From Escarpia spicata (lineage: Eukaryota; Annelida; Polychaeta; Sabellida; Siboglinidae), in NCBI GenBank assembly GCA_963995525.1, contig OZ023206.1:48835981-48899980 (forward strand): a DNA stretch of 64,000 nucleotides. Direction: 5' to 3'. The position numbers and the translations under genes were made by a program. Below the pieces are notes generated by a model that was not told the origin of the DNA, did not search any database, and saw only the letters and a list, made by a program, of their open reading frames with translations. This document shows positions 49,729 through 61,765 of this stretch, in pieces (positions within the stretch are counted from its first letter, which is position 1; every line of letters starts with the position of its first letter).

Positions 49729-49980
49729 ATGGTCGAGGGCACCAGCAGCACTTGCCGATTGATCCGGTCAAGGAGCTGCGTACTTGGTAAGTACAATTTA
49801 CTTGTTCACGTAACGCCCAGTGGCTAACTCTGAATGCTTTGTAGACGTCCATTACCTTATGAGAGGCATCGTGAGTTATTTCTATTTCTGTTTCTGTAGC
49901 ACCACCTTCCCACCGGGGCCTGGAAGAAAGGAACAGGTGTCTTAGAAATGTATTAATTGAAGAGCAAGATACTAATCAAT
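49729..49980 (+). CDS. Possible small two-exon ORF
   Basis: An ATG at 49,729 opens a frame reading MVEGTSSTCRLIRSRSCVL up to a consensus GTAAGT donor (about 49,788). A good polypyrimidine acceptor (TTTCTGTTTCTGTAG, ending 49,899) follows after about 110 bp. Joined in phase, exon 2 continues APPSHRGLEERNRCLRNVLI to a stop near 49,980, giving about 46 residues. It has no homology I know. It may be a non-coding transcript or chance. The minus strand of the same region is also open for about 70 codons. Confidence 0.25.
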
Positions 49981-50555
49981 AGAAACATCCAGAAATGTGG
50001 TAAACGGTCAGAAAGGAATCATTCAAATAGGTCGGGGACATGTCACGAAAAGGAGGCCTCAGACAATCAATTAAAACAAGGCTCGGTGTTGCAATGTCTA
50101 CTGTGTCAAAAGATAGCAGTATGTGGAAGGGCTGGTATATCAGGTTGACAATCATCGTTACGCGCAGAGCACCCATTGTATACAACCCGTGACGCCACAG
50201 CTGCACTTGGACTGACCAGGCGCGGATGTGCCGTGGAAGTGATACCTCTTCGACCTTCTCCGTCAAGGGATCAATTGAATATAAATGACATGTCAAAATT
50301 TAATAAGATAGTATAAGTTACGCTGCTCTTATTTGGGTATGTATGTATATACATCGGTGCATCTAGTGGGCAAATGTTATTCCAATATGTTTGTTTTTAT
50401 ACAAAGCAGTCTGTGGTCAGTGATATAGCGTCAATTGATTAATTGAGTTCCGTTTTCAGAGACCCATGTTATTGATATTCACAGCGTACCACCATCATTA
50501 GAGTTACCGGGCAATAGAAAACAAAACAAGAAACTAAAAATGTATGTGTGTTTGA

Positions 50556-51436
<881 letters not shown>

Positions 51437-52027
51437 CACTACAGTGGCCAAAGTGTACATGGTGAGAAAATAAGTTTTGAAATCAACCATGCATATGGGC
51501 TAAAAAGTGACGTTGGCTAACAAAACAAGTGTTGTAAAATTTCAGAAAAATCCATTTAGAGGAAGAGACTTCTCAAAGCACCCGAAGTTTTTGTAAAAGC
51601 ACGAAATAGGGATAACTTTAAAAACGCGGTATATCAATATCTACTTAATCTTTTTTAAATATTGTTTTACTGTGTTCTAATTTCTATTCATAATAATTGT
51701 AAAGACAATAAATGTCAAGACAATAGAACAATCAATCAGGTTATAAGTATAAATCACCTACAATTGTGAAAATTAGAAAACTGTAAGATTTTGTTCATTT
51801 TAGAAAACACAGTAATGCATCATAATTGACTACATTATAATTGACTATATTATGTAGATAATTTACTCATTATAAATCACATAATAGTTTGTTATATTGC
51901 ACTTAGCCCATTTGTAATTATGTAGCAAGTTACACACCACAATTTAAGCAGGCAGTTTTTTTGTAAAAAAGCTGTGTATAAGTAAGCAGTAACTGTTGTC
52001 ATTCATTGCACTGTTGCTGCTGTAGCC

Positions 52028-54536
52028 ATGTCGGATGCGCCGCCTCGTACTAGATCTGCAACAAACGTATGGTTAGTTGGGCAACCGTTTCCTTGTATCG
52101 AGAACCTGAACCAACTGCCTACAATTGATGAAGTTCTACGGCGAGATTTCTACGACTTGAAAGTGAAGAAGCTGACGCTGCCTGCAAGCTGCAACAACGC
52201 GGTAGGTGAAGTGCTCCGGGTTTGGCATCTGGCTTAACATTCCGACGACGCAGAAGCCGAATGCTGTCGAGAAGCAGAAGAAACTCTATCAACAGCATGC
52301 AAACACATGCAAGAACAAATACAGGCGCAGTAAGAGGCAAGCTGAGCTGGAAACTGAGTTTGGAAGTCGATTGCTGGAACAGTTTGGTGTGGCACATGCA
52401 GAGGGTGATTAGCTGATCCGCACTGCTCGTGATGTGGAGTTTCTGCAAGATCAACGAAGTGAGAGGATGATGGTGATGGCAGGGGAGGACGAACCTTTCA
52501 AAGTGAAAGAGCAGAAACGACAAAAGCGAAAATATGACGAGATTCAGCGATGAGAGTCTGCCTCCAAGGCAACTGATGAGACTGAGCCGACAACCGAGCC
52601 ACTCACAGAGTCATCACAGGATGAACAGTCGGATTCTGATGGCACACCGGACGTTGATGCAGCTATCTCTATCAGCAAATATCACCATAAATATCTAGAT
52701 TTATCTGGATCATTGCAGTCTTTTGAGCGGGTCGAACCGGTTCTTAAACCAAGAAGGTAGCACGGCGCTGTCTTGTTGATGACCCGTTGTTTGTCGCTAG
52801 CTTGGACAGAACACAAACAATATCACGTCAAGCGATGCATATTGTGACACCTGCATTGATGGCTGCTGGCGTTGATGTGTCAAAACTCACTGTGTGTAGA
52901 ACATCACTCGACACAGCAGGTAGAGGTGGCCGCGTCGCCATCGCACATGCCATTAAAAATAATTTCCACCCGGATGTACCTCTCGTCGCACATTTCGATG
53001 GAAAATTAGTACCTAATAGGCAAGGTGAAAAATCAGATCGGATACCCATCGTAGTGTCAGGGAAAGGGTTAGAAACGTTGCCCATCATTCCACGAATGTC
53101 ATCTGGCATCGGAGCGAAGGCAACACTGGTACCCACACAGGTGCCATCACTGTAATTCAAGGGGCATTTCAAAAATATATCGTTTTTCTCGCATGCCGAC
53201 ACCATATACTGGAGATCATTACCGCTGCAGTTTTCGATCTTTTCTTTGTGTCGAAGGGTCCAACTATCCCGCTCTTCAGTCGGTTCAAGGAGAACTGGCC
53301 ATCCATTGATCAAAGAAAGTACAACTCTCTGGACAGTGAGACAACTAGGTAATCTGGGTGTGCCTTGACAACACGAGAAGCAATGGCTGGAGAGGCATAA
53401 AGTTACAGCAAGCGAGTGCCTTGACTTGTATCGAGGACTATCACATGATCGCGCTATGATTTCTTATTGGCCAAGTTACCGCCGACCGTCGTGTTATGAC
53501 AAAAAACCTGCACACACCAGCCGACTCGTCATCGGATATGCGCCGACTTGTCACCGGATACCTCCTTATCTAACACCGACTGCCGATTAACGCCGACCGC
53601 CGATTCAACATTCGAATCGGCGTTAGTTGGCGCTATAAGGCCGGCCGTCGGGCTTAAATTCGGCACACACCAACCGACTGCCGTTGGCCGACGGTTTTTA
53701 CGCCGACTAGTCGGTTGGTGTGTGCCGAAAATAGGCTGGTGTGTGCCTAGTATAACAGAACAACTTCCCAATAAGCACCCGCGACAGGATTACCTCGAGT
53801 TCATCCAGCTAGCCACCATCTTGTTGGGTGGTGCACGTGGATCGAGATACCAGTACAGCCCACCAGGCGCCTACCACCGTGCTCGCTGGATGGCGAAAGG
53901 GATCTACTGGTTGAAGATATTCGCCTTCCGTGAGCAGTTCGAGCTTACTAGCCACGGACTACAGGCTCTACAGCGCATCTGCCTGTTCACGATCACCATC
54001 TACATCAGAGCATGGGTAGATGCAGCCAGCAGCAGACGTGCGCCTATCAACGACTTCTGCCTCCTTCGTGACCTGGAGAACTTCGATGAAGTGGATGGTG
54101 TGATTGCACAGACAACAGCAATGAAGATGAGGGATCATCTCTGGTACCGCAGTGAAGACCTCATCTCTCTGGCGCTCTTCTCTGACCGTGCTTCTGCAGA
54201 CGAGAAGACGGCAATTGTAACCGCCTTTGTGAGACCTGCAAAGAAGAATGACCTGCTGCGGTGGAGGCGAAGAAGATAGTCACCTTCAATGAAGTGCACC
54301 TCGCCAATTTCGCAACGCAACGTTCGCTCAACTTCTTCACTGCTCTCAACATTGAACGCTGCTTTTTCAACAGCAAGCCTGAGACGTGGCCCAGCCGCCA
54401 AGACTATCTTAACGCAGTGAAGACAGTCTCTGCTTTGCGTGTTGTAAATGAATGTGCAGAGAGAGCCGTCAAACTGGCGATGGATTTCAACCTGGCTCTC
54501 ACAGACGACGAAGAACAGCGCCAGCTCATCTTCTAA
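52028..54536 (+). pseudogene. Decayed DDE-like transposase of an uncharacterised family
   Basis: I recognise a protein family widespread in fish and invertebrates, often annotated as uncharacterised. In order: N-terminus with NQLPTIDEVLRRDFYDLK; a frameshift (extra T) at about 52,231; NIPTTQKPNAVEKQKKLYQQ; stops at 52,410 and 52,550; PDVPLVAHFDGK and DRIPIVVSGKGLE (first catalytic-like Asp); deletion of the usual FDTTASNTG segment; frameshift to CRHHILEIITAAVF; unrelated insertion to about 53,750; DYLEFIQLATILLGG and PGAYHRARWMAKGIYWLKI; frameshift near 54,258; and the C-terminus ECAERAVKLAMDFNLAL. At least four lesions, so it is inactive. Confidence 0.82.
53510..53746. mobile_element. MITE-like palindromic insertion in the transposase pseudogene
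   Basis: It is bounded by GCACACACCAGCC and its inverse GGCTGGTGTGTGC. An internal inverted pair (CGGCACACACCAACCGACTG and CGGTTGGTGTGTGCCG) lies near the right end, and repeats of GCCGAC fill the middle. It is GC-rich compared with its surroundings. It interrupts the reading frame between the CRHH and RARWMAK segments. Confidence 0.65.
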
Positions 54537-54984
54537 TAGTATAGTCGTATCGAGGGCTGATGCCTCAGGCTACAAAGACGAGGATGATGGATCTTTAATA
54601 AGGTATAACAGCTGTTCTGCTATGCACTATTCATATGTGGGATTGTGTGTATGTTTACCATATTGCAAATGCTCTGCCCAGAAATTTCAAATGTTCATCC
54701 TGGAGGGCAATAAATCTGTTTCACTAAAAAGGTATGTATTGAACTAGTTTTTATTAGGGTTGATACTTGTATGATTCATAGGTCACAGTGATAATTTGAG
54801 TAAAATAGGTTCAGTAGATTTTGAGATATGGTGTTCTTAAATGTATCCCTATATTGCGATTTTACAAAAAAACTTTGGGTGCTTTGAGAGGTCTTTTCCT
54901 CTCAATGGTTTTCTCTGAAATTTTAACACAGTTGTTTTCTCAGCCAACCTCACCTTTTGAGCCCATATGCATGATTGATTTAAA

Positions 54985-55128
54985 ACACATGCACACATGC
55001 ACACATGCACACATGCACACATGCACACATGCACACATGCACACATGCACACATGCACACATGCACACATGCACACATGCACACATGCACACATGCACAC
55101 ATGCACCCATGCACCCATGCACACATGC
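54985..55128. repeat. (ACACATGC)n 8-bp array
   Basis: About 18 near-perfect copies of an 8-bp unit immediately outside the right TIR of the transposon. Alternating purine-pyrimidine. Long HTCTHAHM ORFs are artefacts. Confidence 0.97.
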
Positions 55129-55226
55129 AAGCATACACGCATACACGCATACACGCATACACGCATACACGCATACACGCATACACGCATACACGCATAC
55201 ACGCATACACGCATACACGCATACAC
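55129..55226. repeat. (ATACACGC)n 8-bp array
   Basis: About 12 copies of a related 8-bp unit, directly adjoining the ACACATGC array, then ACATAC runs. The switch point is near 55,129. Confidence 0.97.
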
Positions 55227-55434
55227 ATACACACATACACTACATGTATGTATGTAGGTGTCAGTGTGTGTGAAATTTGCGAAGCATCAAAAGCAGTTGC
55301 TCTTTGAATCAACTTTTTATTTTTTAACTACATCGCACGACTTAAATATGTCCAAATCCCATACCTCTTTTCACTGTTGCCAATTCCAGTCGCAAATCTT
55401 GCAACTGGATCTGCAGGCTGAGAAATACACTATT

Positions 55435-56212
55435 CCCTTAGCAAAAAATTATATAGAAAACTAAATGTCCTATAGTATTATATAATATTCTATAGTTTTT
55501 CTATAGTATTCTATAGAAAACTATAATTTGGCTATGGAAATCTTAATTTCCTACAGAATTCTATAGAATATTCTATAGAATTTTATAGAATATGCTATAG
55601 TTGTTAAGGAACCTATAGGTTTCTGTAGGATTCTATAGAAAACTATAGAATATTCTATAGAATCCTATAGTTTTTAGGCAACCTATAGGTTTTTGTAGGA
55701 ATATATAGAAAATTATATGATATTCTATAGAACCCTATAGTTTAAGACAACCTATAGGTTTTTGTGTAGTAATCTGTAGAAAACTATAGAATATTCTATA
55801 GAATTCTATTTTGTTTTGAGAACCTATTGTTTTATGTAGGATTTTTGAGAAAAAAACTATAGAATATTCTATATAATCCTATAGTTTTTAGAGAACCTAT
55901 AGTTTTTTGTAGGATTTTATAGAAAACTATAGAATATTCTATATAATCCTATAGTTTTTAGAGATCCTATAGTTTTTTGTAGGATTTTATAGAAAACTAT
56001 AGAATATTCTATATAATCCTATAGTTTTAGAGAACCTATAGTTTTTTGTAGGATTTTATAGAAAACTATAGAATATTCTATAGAATCCTATAGTTTTTAG
56101 AGAACCTATAGTTTTTTGTAGTATTTTATAGAAAATTATAGAATATCCTATAGAATCCTATAGTTTTTAGAGAACCTGTAGTTTTTTGTAGGATTCTACA
56201 GAAATTTTAATA
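55435..56212. repeat. TATAGAA satellite block 2 (left arm)
   Basis: Roughly eleven units of about 70 bp with TATAGAATATTCTATAGAAT, CCTATAGTTTTTAGAGAACC and TTTTTTGTAGGATTxTATAG. It is inverted relative to block 4 at 61.77 kb. Confidence 0.92.
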
Positions 56213-56351
56213 AAAATATTAACAATTTAGTTGTATGTTTGTTAATGTTACTAATTCTGATCATAGTGATATATATAAAGGTACATTACTGTCACAGTAC
56301 TAGACCTACTTGTTCAAAAATTATATGGGTACCGACTACTGCCGATAATGG

Positions 56352-56410
56352 GAACCGGTGGCCATGTGGTAAAGCACCGGTCGAGGAGACTGGACACGAA
56401 TCCAACTATC
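56352..56410 (+). other. tRNA-like SINE head in left arm
   Basis: GTGGCCATGTGGTAAAGCAC is A-box-like and GGACACGAATCC is near the B-box. The corresponding place in the right arm (about 60,690) lacks roughly 75 bp covering this segment. It may be a SINE inserted in one arm only, or a deletion. Confidence 0.35.
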
Positions 56411-57040
56411 GGCCACAGTTTAAAAAAATGTGGGAAATGTTGTTCTCTTGGAAAATACACTAGGCCATTGGTCCCTTCTAACTGTTATTTGCCAGAGGAA
56501 GTAAATGATCCCACACATGGGATAAATGAGCTAATTTGAGTCCATCCTGTAGTGGACTTACTACCCGTTGGGCATGTAGATGAGGATATTATGAAATAAA
56601 ACCACATTATAATAGGACTTTGCTGAATAATAAGTATTTGTCAAAATGTTCCATATTTTAGATTTATGATGTAAAATATAAGCCACACATATTGTATTTT
56701 TATTGTGTTCTGTCCATTTATTTCAGGTTGGTGGCATCACTGATGTCCAAAAGCAAGATTTGTCCATTCTGACAGCACTGATACCAATATAAGTGGTATA
56801 GTATTTGTGTGTATGCATTCTGAATTATTGAATATTATGATAACATACCCTGTACAATTATAATGTATATATTGCAATACAGAACTCGGAATCAATTTAT
56901 TTGACCAATAAATATGGTGCATGTCTAAGGTTTCAGGGCAAAGCGCAATAGTGTAAATATCATCTTAAAATTGACATGATATTGAATATCTCAATACTAC
57001 AAAATCATAATGACCGATATCTAGACCCAAACTATGTTTT

Positions 57041-57199
57041 TACAGTAGAACCTGTCTTGGATAACCACCTGCTTTCTCGGTTCCTCTTGAAATTGACCAT
57101 ATTTTCAATGTTTATTGACCTGTCATGGGCGACCATCCGTCTTGAAAGACCACTTTTGCTAGGCTGAAGTGGCGGTCACTCAAGACACGTTCTACTGTA
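57041..57199. mobile_element. Tc1/mariner- or Tigger-like MITE, left arm copy
   Basis: A 159-bp element with inverted termini TACAGTAGAACCTGTCTTG and its inverse (one difference), flanked by TA-like ends. It is present at the mirror position 59,901-60,059, so it predates the large inverted duplication. Confidence 0.75.
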
Positions 57200-57262
57200 C
57201 ATTTAAATTTTGCCTAGGCAAATATGTCACCAGAGCCGCATGACGTTTATTGTATTTTACCC

Positions 57263-57518
57263 TTAAGGTAGGTAGTATGGATTCAAACAATTATTTTCGA
57301 CAATTTTTTTTAAAAGGACTTTCTTTGCTATTTATGTACTTTCATATCCTTACCTCAATATGCAGTTAGTATGTTAGCTGAAAAAGTAATAAAATTGGAT
57401 ACCTAATTTGCATAATTTAGGCGAAACATAAAAAACCTTAACTGTGTTGCATACCAAATATGGTTGATCTGGGGTGAAAACTAAAGATTTTTGGTGGAAT
57501 CCATACTACCTACCTTAA
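57263..57518. mobile_element. piggyBac-type MITE with TTAA target duplication
   Basis: TTAA at 57,263 and at 57,515 flank a 248-bp element whose 18-bp termini are perfect inverse copies (GGTAGGTAGTATGGATTC). The mirror position in the right arm (about 59,828-59,839) reads ACCCTTAAACCC on the complementary strand, an intact empty site with a single TTAA. The insertion is therefore specific to the left arm. No ORF. Confidence 0.88.
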
Positions 57519-58062
57519 ACCCTTCCTATATATACTATTGTTATGCACTGGTAATAATGCATGAGTGTATAAATACAGTGTGGTATGACTGACCCAACAA
57601 CAGTTTCCAATCTAACATTCTAGAAGTGTTGAGAAACAACCCATCTTGCTTAGAGTCACTATCAACTGTTCACCCCTTCCCTCTTGACACTATCGTGCCA
57701 ACTGATTTCGGTTTTCTCTTTCTACCACACGTTTTCCTCGCTCTCTTTGTCAATATCAAATGGAATACCATGTTGTACCTGTTTCAAAATACCGTGGTAG
57801 TATGGGTCAAATTCATTGACATGTATTAAAATACAAATAATCTTGAAGGGTTAAAATATGATGAAATGAAAAAGTATATATTTCAATACAAATATGTATT
57901 AAAGGTACTTATCAAAATTCTTTTTACAAAACCGCCAATAGCAAAAATAATGGCAAATCTTATATTGAGATATGTTGTTTATCAACATGATTTGACGATG
58001 TTATGTACAAAAATGACATGAGATGTCGCTTACTGACTGGCAATCTTTGGTGTTTGTACCAT

Positions 58063-58879
58063 GCATGAAAATACCATGTTGTACCCGATTACAGTGTATA
58101 TCAAGTCACTGGCATTGGAACAGGGAAGGGGGCGTTCCAAAAAAAAAAACTTGAGGTTCTCCAGACATCTCGATCTGCACCCCCTTGAGGCTCGCTGAAA
58201 AAACCCACCTTAAAGCACTCTGAAAACCTAAATAAGCACCCCCATTCCGCAATATTTAGGGGTAATCCTATCTCCAGCCCCCATACACCACAAACTGCAC
58301 ACCCCTTCCTAAATGTTGGGGAGCTAAGCTCCTAATCCACAAATATTAGGGACTAAGCCCCCCCCCCCTCCAGCAGGTTCCAATGCCTATGCAAGTAAAA
58401 CAAGTATTACCATGTTTCATTTGTTTCTTACATGGATGTTAATTGATGTGTATTTTAGCAGTAATATATTTAATGTTTCCAACAATAGTTGTCTTGCTAT
58501 CCCTGTTGTGAATGTCAGTGTGACATGTAGTCTGTGCTATTTCAGATAATGGCTCATTACTGTTCATAAGTATTTAAGGATTAATTTCTTGACATGTATA
58601 CTCAATCGTCTATTTGTTGTATTTATCATATACTTAATTGTTCATATTGTATTATAATGTATACATAAGGATTTGAGAAATGATTTGTGTCATTATTAGC
58701 ATAGCTTGCATTTATATACATCTATGCTCAATATACTTTATTTTGTATTTGTTATATTTGGTCATTCATTATGCTTGGATATTACTGTAGATTGCCTGTG
58801 TGATTAATGTATTTGAATATATAATATAATACAAATATTTGAAGATTAACGTGCACCTCTGTTAATGAGTATGTCATAC
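58063..58879. other. Foldback loop, non-coding
   Basis: The non-mirrored centre. It includes a C-rich stretch with a run of about ten C (58,330-58,375) and AT-rich DNA. No ORF of interest. Confidence 0.5.
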
Positions 58880-59290
58880 AGAATATTTTCTACAGGATAT
58901 ATTCTGTAGGATATATCCTACAGGAAATAGCCTATAGGATATTTCTTATAGGAAATCTTCCATAGAAGATTCTATAGGATATTTCCTATAGAGTATTCTA
59001 TAAAAAAAAACTATAGAAAATGTCCTGTAGTTTTCAATAGAAAATTTCCTATAGTTTTCTATAGAAAACCGCAAAAATCCTGTAGTTTTCTATAGAAAAT
59101 TTCCTATAGTTTTCTATAGGAAACTGCGCAAAAATCCTGTAGTTTTCTATAGAAAATTTCCTATAGTTTTCTATAGAAAACTGCGCAAAAATCCTGTAGT
59201 TTTCTATAAAAAATTTCCTATGGTTTTCTATAGAAAACTGCGCAAAAATCCTGTAGTTTTCTATAGAAAATTTCCTATAGTTTTCTATAG
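58880..59290. repeat. CTATAG satellite block 3 (loop variant)
   Basis: About 56-60-bp units with CTATAGAAAATTTCCTATAG, TTTTCTATAGAAAACTGCGC and AAAAATCCTGTAG. It is related to but distinct from the arm satellite. The minus-strand ORF with repeated FSIENYRKFSIENYRIFAQ is an artefact. Confidence 0.9.
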
Positions 59291-59900
59291 AAAAACACCA
59301 AAGATTGCCAGTCAGTAAGCGACATCTCATGTAATGTTTGTACATAACATCGTCAAATCATGTTGGTAAACAACATATCTCAATATAACATTTTCCATTA
59401 TTTTTGCTATTGGCGGTTTTGTAAAAAGAATTCTGAAAAGTACCTTTAATACATATTTGTATTGAAATATATACTTTTTCATTTTATCATATTTTAATCC
59501 TTCAAGATTATTTGTATTAAAACTCATGTCAATGAATTTGACCCATATCCGCTGGTATACTACCACGGTAATTTGAAACAGGTACAACATGGTATTCCAT
59601 TTGATATTGACAAAGAGAGCAAGGAAAATTCTAAGCAAGATGGGCTGTTTCTCAACACTTCTAGAATGTTAGATTGGAAACTGTTGTTGGGTCAGACATT
59701 CTGACTGAACATAATTGGCATGGTTGAATGATTTTCTTCCATTACTTGGAACGTGGCATACCACACTGTATTTATACACTCATGCATTATTACCAGTGCA
59801 TAACAATAGTATATATAGGAAGGGTTTAAGGGTAAAATACAATAAACGTCATGCAGCTCTGGTGACATATTTGCCTAGGCAAAATTGCAGAATTGAAATG

Positions 59901-60059
59901 TACAGTAGAACCTGTCTTGAGTGACCGCCACTTCAGCCTAACAAAAGTGGTCTTTCAAGACGGGTGGTCGCCCATGACAGGTCAATAAACATTGAAAATA
60001 TGGTCAATTTCAAGAGGAACCGAGAAAGCAGGTGGTTATCCAAGACAGGTTCTACTGTA
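59901..60059. mobile_element. Tc1/mariner- or Tigger-like MITE, right arm copy
   Basis: The mirror copy of 57,041-57,199, with the same inverted termini and a few substitutions. Confidence 0.75.
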
Positions 60060-60830
60060 AAAAAAAATAGGTCTAGATATCGGTCATTGTGATTTTGTAG
60101 TATTGAGATATTCAATATCATGTCAATTTTAAGATGATATTTACACTATTGTGCTTTGCCCTGAAACCTTACACATGTACCATATTTATTGGTCAAATAA
60201 ATTGATTCCGAGTTCTGTATTGCAATATACAGTATAATTGTACAGGGTATGTTATCGTAATATTCAATAATTCAGAATGCATACACACAAACACTATACC
60301 ACTTATATTGGTATCAGTGCTGTCAGAATGGACAAATCTTGCTTTTGGACATCAGTGATGACACCAACCTGAAATAAATGGAACAGAACACAATAAAAAT
60401 ACAATATGTGTGGCTTATATTATACACCATAAATCTAAAAAATGGAACATTTTGACAAATACTTATTATTCAGCAAAGTCCTATTACAATGTTGCACTGT
60501 GGTTTTATCTCATAATATCCTCATCTACATGCCCAACAGGTAGTAAGTCCACTACAGGATGGACTCAAATTAGCTCATTTATCCCATGTGTGGGATCTTT
60601 TACTTCCTCTGGCAGATAACAGTTAGAAGGGACCAATGGCCTAGTGTATTTTCCAAGAGAACAAAATTTCCCAAGTTTTTTTAAACTGGCCGATAGTTGG
60701 GTAACCATATAATTTTTTAACAAGTAGGTCTAGTACTGTGACAGTAATCTACCTTTATATATATCACTATTATCAGAATTAGTAACATTAACAAACATAC
60801 AACTAAATTGTTAATATTGTTATTATAAAT

Positions 60831-61765
60831 CAAAATAAATAGTTATTTAAATCATTGGCATTGCCATTACATACATTAGTATAGACTTGATGTCTATATC
60901 TAAAAATGTTAATTATATACCTACAGGCTACACTAGTCCCTAGCTGGCTATGGCCTATGCATCAAAAAAAGGTAACAAGTTTGAACTTGAAACACACATA
61001 TCATCGATCACATATTTGCATTCTATTTTCATTTAGTTTAGGGTATTTTTTTAACAGTCTGTGTTGCATTTTACTTGTTTTTATTATTCATTCACGTGGC
61101 CATGGCAATGCAGTTGGTTACTTAGTACGTACAACGAAATGAGCGACAATTGAGGCAAATCTACTTTAGTGGGTTGAGGCCACTTTACCATCTGGCTAAA
61201 TGTAAAATAATTGATAAGAAAATAATGCTATGTGTGTACCTCAAACAATAATTGACATACACAAACAATATGGAGTGACTGAATGATCGATTTGGTATAG
61301 AAAACGAGGTAAAATCGTTGCATCGATGCAGGTTGGAATTGGCGGTTACGCAAACGGCTGTCTGTCTATAACTATTTCGTAATATTTTTAACAGTATTTT
61401 ACTCTGTGGATCAAATAGTTATAAAAACAACACACAGCAATCTTTGGCAACGTCCTACAGTTTGTCTCGTGGCATGAATGGCCGAAATGTCTTCATTATA
61501 ATGACTCTGTCCGCAATCTACCGACTTCACGCTAAGTCGTCTCGCCTTCTTCTGTTTGAAATTAAACGTTACGCGCCGAAATGACTCACGGGTAATAACA
61601 TTATGGGATGCGGTATTTATAACAATAAGCTTAGCTGAATGTTTCGGTATAAAATAATACAGTAGCATCGTTTTAGTTTACAACATACTGACATATATAT
61701 ATTTCTATGTAACATCCACCACATGTACATAACAAAAAAATACATACAGTGGTTAAAAGTTTCCA
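60831..61765. other. Right-arm-specific segment
   Basis: About 0.9 kb between the inner arm and the satellite on the right. In the left arm the satellite joins the inner arm directly. It is an insertion here or a deletion on the left. No recognisable gene; an 85-codon minus-strand ORF at 61,411 has no similarity I know. Confidence 0.6.

Larger units (their letters stand above)
51475..54985 (+). mobile_element. DNA transposon with 175-bp TIRs and DDE-like transposase
   Basis: Positions 51,475-51,647 and the reverse complement of 54,811-54,985 align over about 175 bp. Both contain CATGCATATGGGCT, AAAATTTCAG, CTCAAAGCACCC and TATAGGGATA-like blocks. The inverted repeats flank the decayed transposase at 52,028-54,536. 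The element is bounded by a GT array on the left and an ACACATGC array on the right, so target-site duplications cannot be read. The left end could extend to CAGTGGCC at 51,441, but no partner exists on the right. Confidence 0.8.

Noticed and set aside
49701..49918. Open minus-strand frame of about 70 codons with a good acceptor
   Set aside because: No donor in consistent phase, no recognisable motif, and the stronger splice pair is on the plus strand.
54821..55312. HTCTHAHM / VCVYACMR repeat ORFs
   Set aside because: Translation of the 8-bp arrays. All three frames of each strand are open because an 8-bp unit cycles through frames without stops.
59049..59345. ORF with repeated FSIENYRKFSIENYRIFAQ, looking like a repeat protein
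   Set aside because: A chance open frame through the CTATAG satellite, whose unit length happens to be close to a multiple of three.
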